64,000 nucleotides of DNA, taken from Cunninghamia lanceolata. Lineage: Eukaryota > Streptophyta > Pinopsida > Cupressales > Cupressaceae. The notes under the pieces are model-generated. The model was not told where the DNA came from and did no database searches. It saw nothing but the letters and a program-made list of their open reading frames with translations. Where the stretch lies: NCBI GenBank assembly GCA_027924645.1, contig BSBN01000494.1:816001-880000 (forward strand). The letters are read 5' to 3'. The first letter of the stretch is position 1; each line of letters begins with the position of its first letter. Both the position numbers and the translations under genes were made by a program. Of the stretch, positions 60,831 through 64,000 are shown in pieces.

Positions 60831-61767
60831 GTACAAGTGCATGAAAATGGGGGACAAATTAGTGGCCAACCTTAAGATTTTCATAAAAATGTGTTCATGT
60901 TATGAAAAAAAATTAACATGTATGTGTTTTAATGTGTATGCATTTTTAATACCTTGAATTCAAATGTTTTATGATCCTATTCATTTAGGCTTGGATTTCC
61001 AAGCCTAAGGGTTGGACATCTCTTATGGTTCTTAAATTAGTGTTTTTAACATAAAATAGCTCAATTTCAAACATCAACCTCATCAGGTTTACATGTTTTG
61101 CAATAAAATTTGATGAAACCACCACCAAAATGAAGATCTACTTCTTATCTCTCTATCCATATAAATCTTTTAATATTCAATATAAGTTAAGGTATTTATT
61201 TTTATCTTTTTTGAAGAGTGACTTCATATTCCTCTAGTACATATGTATTATTTTTTTAATAACTTTTGACCCACCTATCCAAATTTGAAATAAATAAATA
61301 GGATTGTTCTATGCTTCATTCTATACACATACAAAAAAATCAATTTATGTTATGTGCATGCTTAGTGATTTAATCTTCAAGATGCATCCACTTCAAAAAA
61401 TCACAAAAAATAAAATATTCAATGTACTGACTCTTGGCTATGTTTCCACCAATTGGTTTTTAAAAATACCTAATATAGCAAAAAATAGAGGGTGCACACC
61501 AAAAACTATGTTATTTTGTAGTGATAAAACATGAAGAATTTTGTGTGCACTAAACCTTTCACCCCCTTAACCTTACCCATTTTTAAAAAATCATTAGTAG
61601 TTTAGAAGCTAGATTTAGATCTTACTACAATTGTTTTTCTCATAATATCTTCAAATTTTGAATGTACACATCTTGAATTACTCGTCCAAGTTCAACTTTA
61701 GCTGATTTAAGAAAAATAGTGGCCACTTTTGGCCCCATTTTTGTCCCCCATCTATATGCACTTACCC
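60831..61767 (+). mobile_element. non-autonomous inverted-repeat transposon, copy 1
   Basis: About 937 bp. The left end GTACAAGTGCATGAAAATGGGGGACAAA and right end mirror each other (right end on the minus strand GGGTAAGTGCATATAGATGGGGGACAAA), with a nearby AGTGGCC also mirrored. No transposase ORF. Inner sequence matches the copy at 62186-63188 in the opposite direction. I found no clear target duplication, so superfamily is open. Confidence 0.7.
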
Positions 61768-62185
61768 TATGACAAGTTTGTATCTATGACTGGCTTACAT
61801 ATGCTTGAAGAGAAGATCAAGGTTGGCTGATATTAAGCCAAAATAAGAAGGATTCTCAAAAAGACATTTAGATTAAGAGTTCTTCAATTCAATTTTAGTG
61901 GTATCCTAAGGATTTTAAGTATCAAAAGTCCCTAGATAAGGAAGTGTGATTTAAAAAACATGATGAGAAGTTTGGCTCTAATTATTTTCTAGTGAGTAAT
62001 TTTGATGGAGACTACAAATACCCTAGTGGTAAGGTGTAGGTTGCCTAAAGAAAAGATATAGGTGATCACAAAGCTACTACAAGTGATCACAAAGCTAGTA
62101 CAGTAGTCTAGTTAACTACTACAAGTATAGTATAATTTTTTGTAAGTGCTAAAAGATTAGTACAAGTGAATAATACCTTGTTACA
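61768..62185. other. spacer between the two inverted-repeat transposons
   Basis: 418 bp without a gene. It holds a short tandem duplication, GTGATCACAAAGCTACTACAA and GTGATCACAAAGCTAGTACA, at about 62062-62103. Confidence 0.5.
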
Positions 62186-63188
62186 GGGTAAGTCCATGGA
62201 AATGGGGGACCAAAAAGGTGTCAAAAGTGGCCACTTTTTTATGAAATCAGAAAAAATTAATCTTGGATGAATGATTCAAGATAACCATGGTCAAAATTTC
62301 AAGATGTGAAAAGAACAAGATTAATAGTGCTCAAAATCTAGTTTCTAAACTACTATTTAAAAAAAAAAAATGGTTGAGATTATGAGGGTCAAATTGGGAG
62401 AACACACAAAGTGCTCCTATTTTTGTCAAAAAAATATAACATAGCATCAGGTGTGCTCCCCCTAAAATGTTGACTTTTTGTAAGTATTTCACAATTCCCT
62501 TCAATAGAAAGTTAGCAACATCATGTAATTTATGTTGGATTTTTTAATGAATATATAATTTTTCCCTAATTTTCAAATTGGACACGTCCTAAAAAATAGA
62601 AAATTGAGCATGCTCCCTCCTTAATTTTGAGAAAAATAATTGAAAATAATTTTTTTAATGTGTATAGAATGGAGTCTAGAATATAAAAAATATAATTTGT
62701 TTCAAATTTCGATGAGTAGATAAAAATGACACCAAAAAAGCTATCCATAGGTTTTTGGAAAAAATGAAGACACTACTAAAACTAATTAGAGATCAAGACC
62801 TTAATAATTTTAGTTTAAAAAAAAATTACATGGTTAGAAGGCTAAAATGGGGATTTATCTCATTGTGGTGTTATTTTTTGATTTTTATCATAAAATACAT
62901 GAACCTAATGGAGAGCACACTCAATATTTGTGTCTTTTATATGGGTTTTATAAAACACATCTTTGGCTCCCAAATTGAATGTCCAACCCTTAGGATTGGT
63001 AAATCCAAATGTGTATCAAGCCTAATAAAGGAATTTGACTTATTAGAATAGGAATGTGAGCACATTATAATGCATGCACGTCTTGAAAATGCATACAAGC
63101 CATAGCATGAATGTATTAGAATGTAAGTGCATTTTAAGGAGTTATAGATGGTGGCCACTTTTTGGTCCCCCATCTTCCTACACATACC
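62186..63188 (-). mobile_element. non-autonomous inverted-repeat transposon, copy 2
   Basis: About 1,003 bp. Left end GGGTAAGTCCATGGAAATGG then GGGACCAAAAAGG and AGTGGCCAC. The right end on the minus strand reads GGTATGTGTAGGAAGATGGG then GGACCAAAAAGTGGCCAC. It is the reverse of copy 1: its right inner part carries the inverse of copy 1's TTAGGCTTG...CCTAAGGGTTGGACAT block. The reading frames inside are short and unsupported. Confidence 0.72.
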
Positions 63189-64000
63189 ATACAAGTGTTA
63201 ATTTAACTCCTAAAAGTGTTCATATGACTTCTAATTAGCATGAGATCATTAAGGAGAGAAATTGGGAGCATTGTCTTCTGCTAGAAATATTGATGAGGGT
63301 GATTGATGTTACCCTTAAGAATGCTACAAGAGTCCAAAAGATATGATAGTAAAAGTATGTTTGGGCATTGGCACTACAAGTGACTTGATGGTGGTTCAAA
63401 ATAATGTCACTTTACATATGGAGTCAACTCATGCATATCTTTATGGGTACATATTAGTTATAGGTGACTTATAGTAGTTGGGATCTCATTATAGTCAAAA
63501 GAATGGATAGAGACAATTTACCTTACATACGTAACTTAATATTATTTGTGCATATTTATCCCATCATGGGGTGACACCAACTAAGATAAAAATTATCTTA
63601 TGTATTGTTGCTGAGCTATCTAATTAGATCCTTGGTCCATAACAACTAGGTTATTCCTCTTAGTAATATTATCTCTCCTTTGACCCTAATGGTAGGGTTT
63701 CTATGATATGCTTGGTTGTTTTATTTATTCATGCAAGTTTAGTGAGTGTGTGTTGTTGGTAGGTAGATTGTGTGCAATTACATGGATGGTCATTGCCTTT
63801 TAAGCCAACTATCCATATTCTAAAGATAGGGTAGTTGGAATAGGTGGTAATTACCATTTCTAATATAATCATTGATTTTCCTTAGTAAGGAAACCATTGG
63901 GTAATAAGAAAGACATCAAAATTGAACAAGGAGTTAGTTAGTGGGCTAAAGAAGGAATGTTTGAATTATTGTGATGAATAATAAGAGTGAACAAGGCTTC
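63189..64000. other. intergenic DNA, nothing recognised
   Basis: No motif, repeat or open frame that I can support. Confidence 0.45.

Noticed and set aside
62062..62103. 21-bp tandem duplication GTGATCACAAAGCTACTACAA
   Set aside because: Only two units; too little to call a functional array or CRISPR-like repeat.

Overview
The window is intergenic nuclear DNA of a large plant genome, built almost entirely from old, nested, mutated retrotransposons. I found no intact host gene, rRNA, tRNA or CRISPR array. Both large retroelement families belong to the Tat branch of Ty3/gypsy: each has an extra 'archaeal-type' RNase H (aRNH), a gypsy RNase H (gRNH) whose first Asp is missing, and a Tat-like zinc knuckle. 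Their age, nesting and AT-rich decayed coding suit a gymnosperm or another large-genome plant, but I cannot name the species.

Layout. 1-842: relic of an L1-type LINE ORF1 (DUF4283-like), minus strand. 843-5085: nothing recognisable. 5086-58417: a head-to-tail array of one family, called A here, on the minus strand: LTR1 (5086-5821), body 1, LTR2 (15962-16697), body 2, LTR3 (44114-44849), body 3, LTR4 (53872-54607) and a truncated body 4 that stops at 58417. All four LTRs are 736 bp and each inner LTR is shared by its neighbours. The order in a body (sense direction) is PBS, gag, protease, aRNH, RT, gRNH, integrase, about 0.75 kb of non-coding spacer, an accessory ORF of about 1,060 codons, PPT, LTR. 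Body 2 is split by a second element.

Element B (20226-37899, plus strand, 5-bp duplication GAAAC) is a Tat element with the usual order gag, PR, RT, gRNH, aRNH, INT. It has a long leader with degenerate repeats, and an antisense ORF resembling the plant mobile domain (PMD) between integrase and 3' LTR. Its 3' LTR is split by a 589-bp solo LTR (36491-37079, duplication AATAG) that carries a GC-rich 23-27 bp tandem repeat. The order of events is therefore: A array member, then B, then the solo LTR.

58418-64000: low-complexity intergenic DNA with a gypsy protease relic (about 60250-60560) and two opposed copies of a non-autonomous inverted-repeat transposon (60831-61767 and 62186-63188).

Most interesting: family A places aRNH between protease and RT, whereas B has it after gRNH. 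Family A also carries a long unrecognised accessory ORF that reads through the PPT into the LTR, and sits in a shared-LTR tandem array. All coding regions are pseudogenes here. Many stops look like CGA to TGA or CAG to TAG changes, as expected from cytosine methylation decay.
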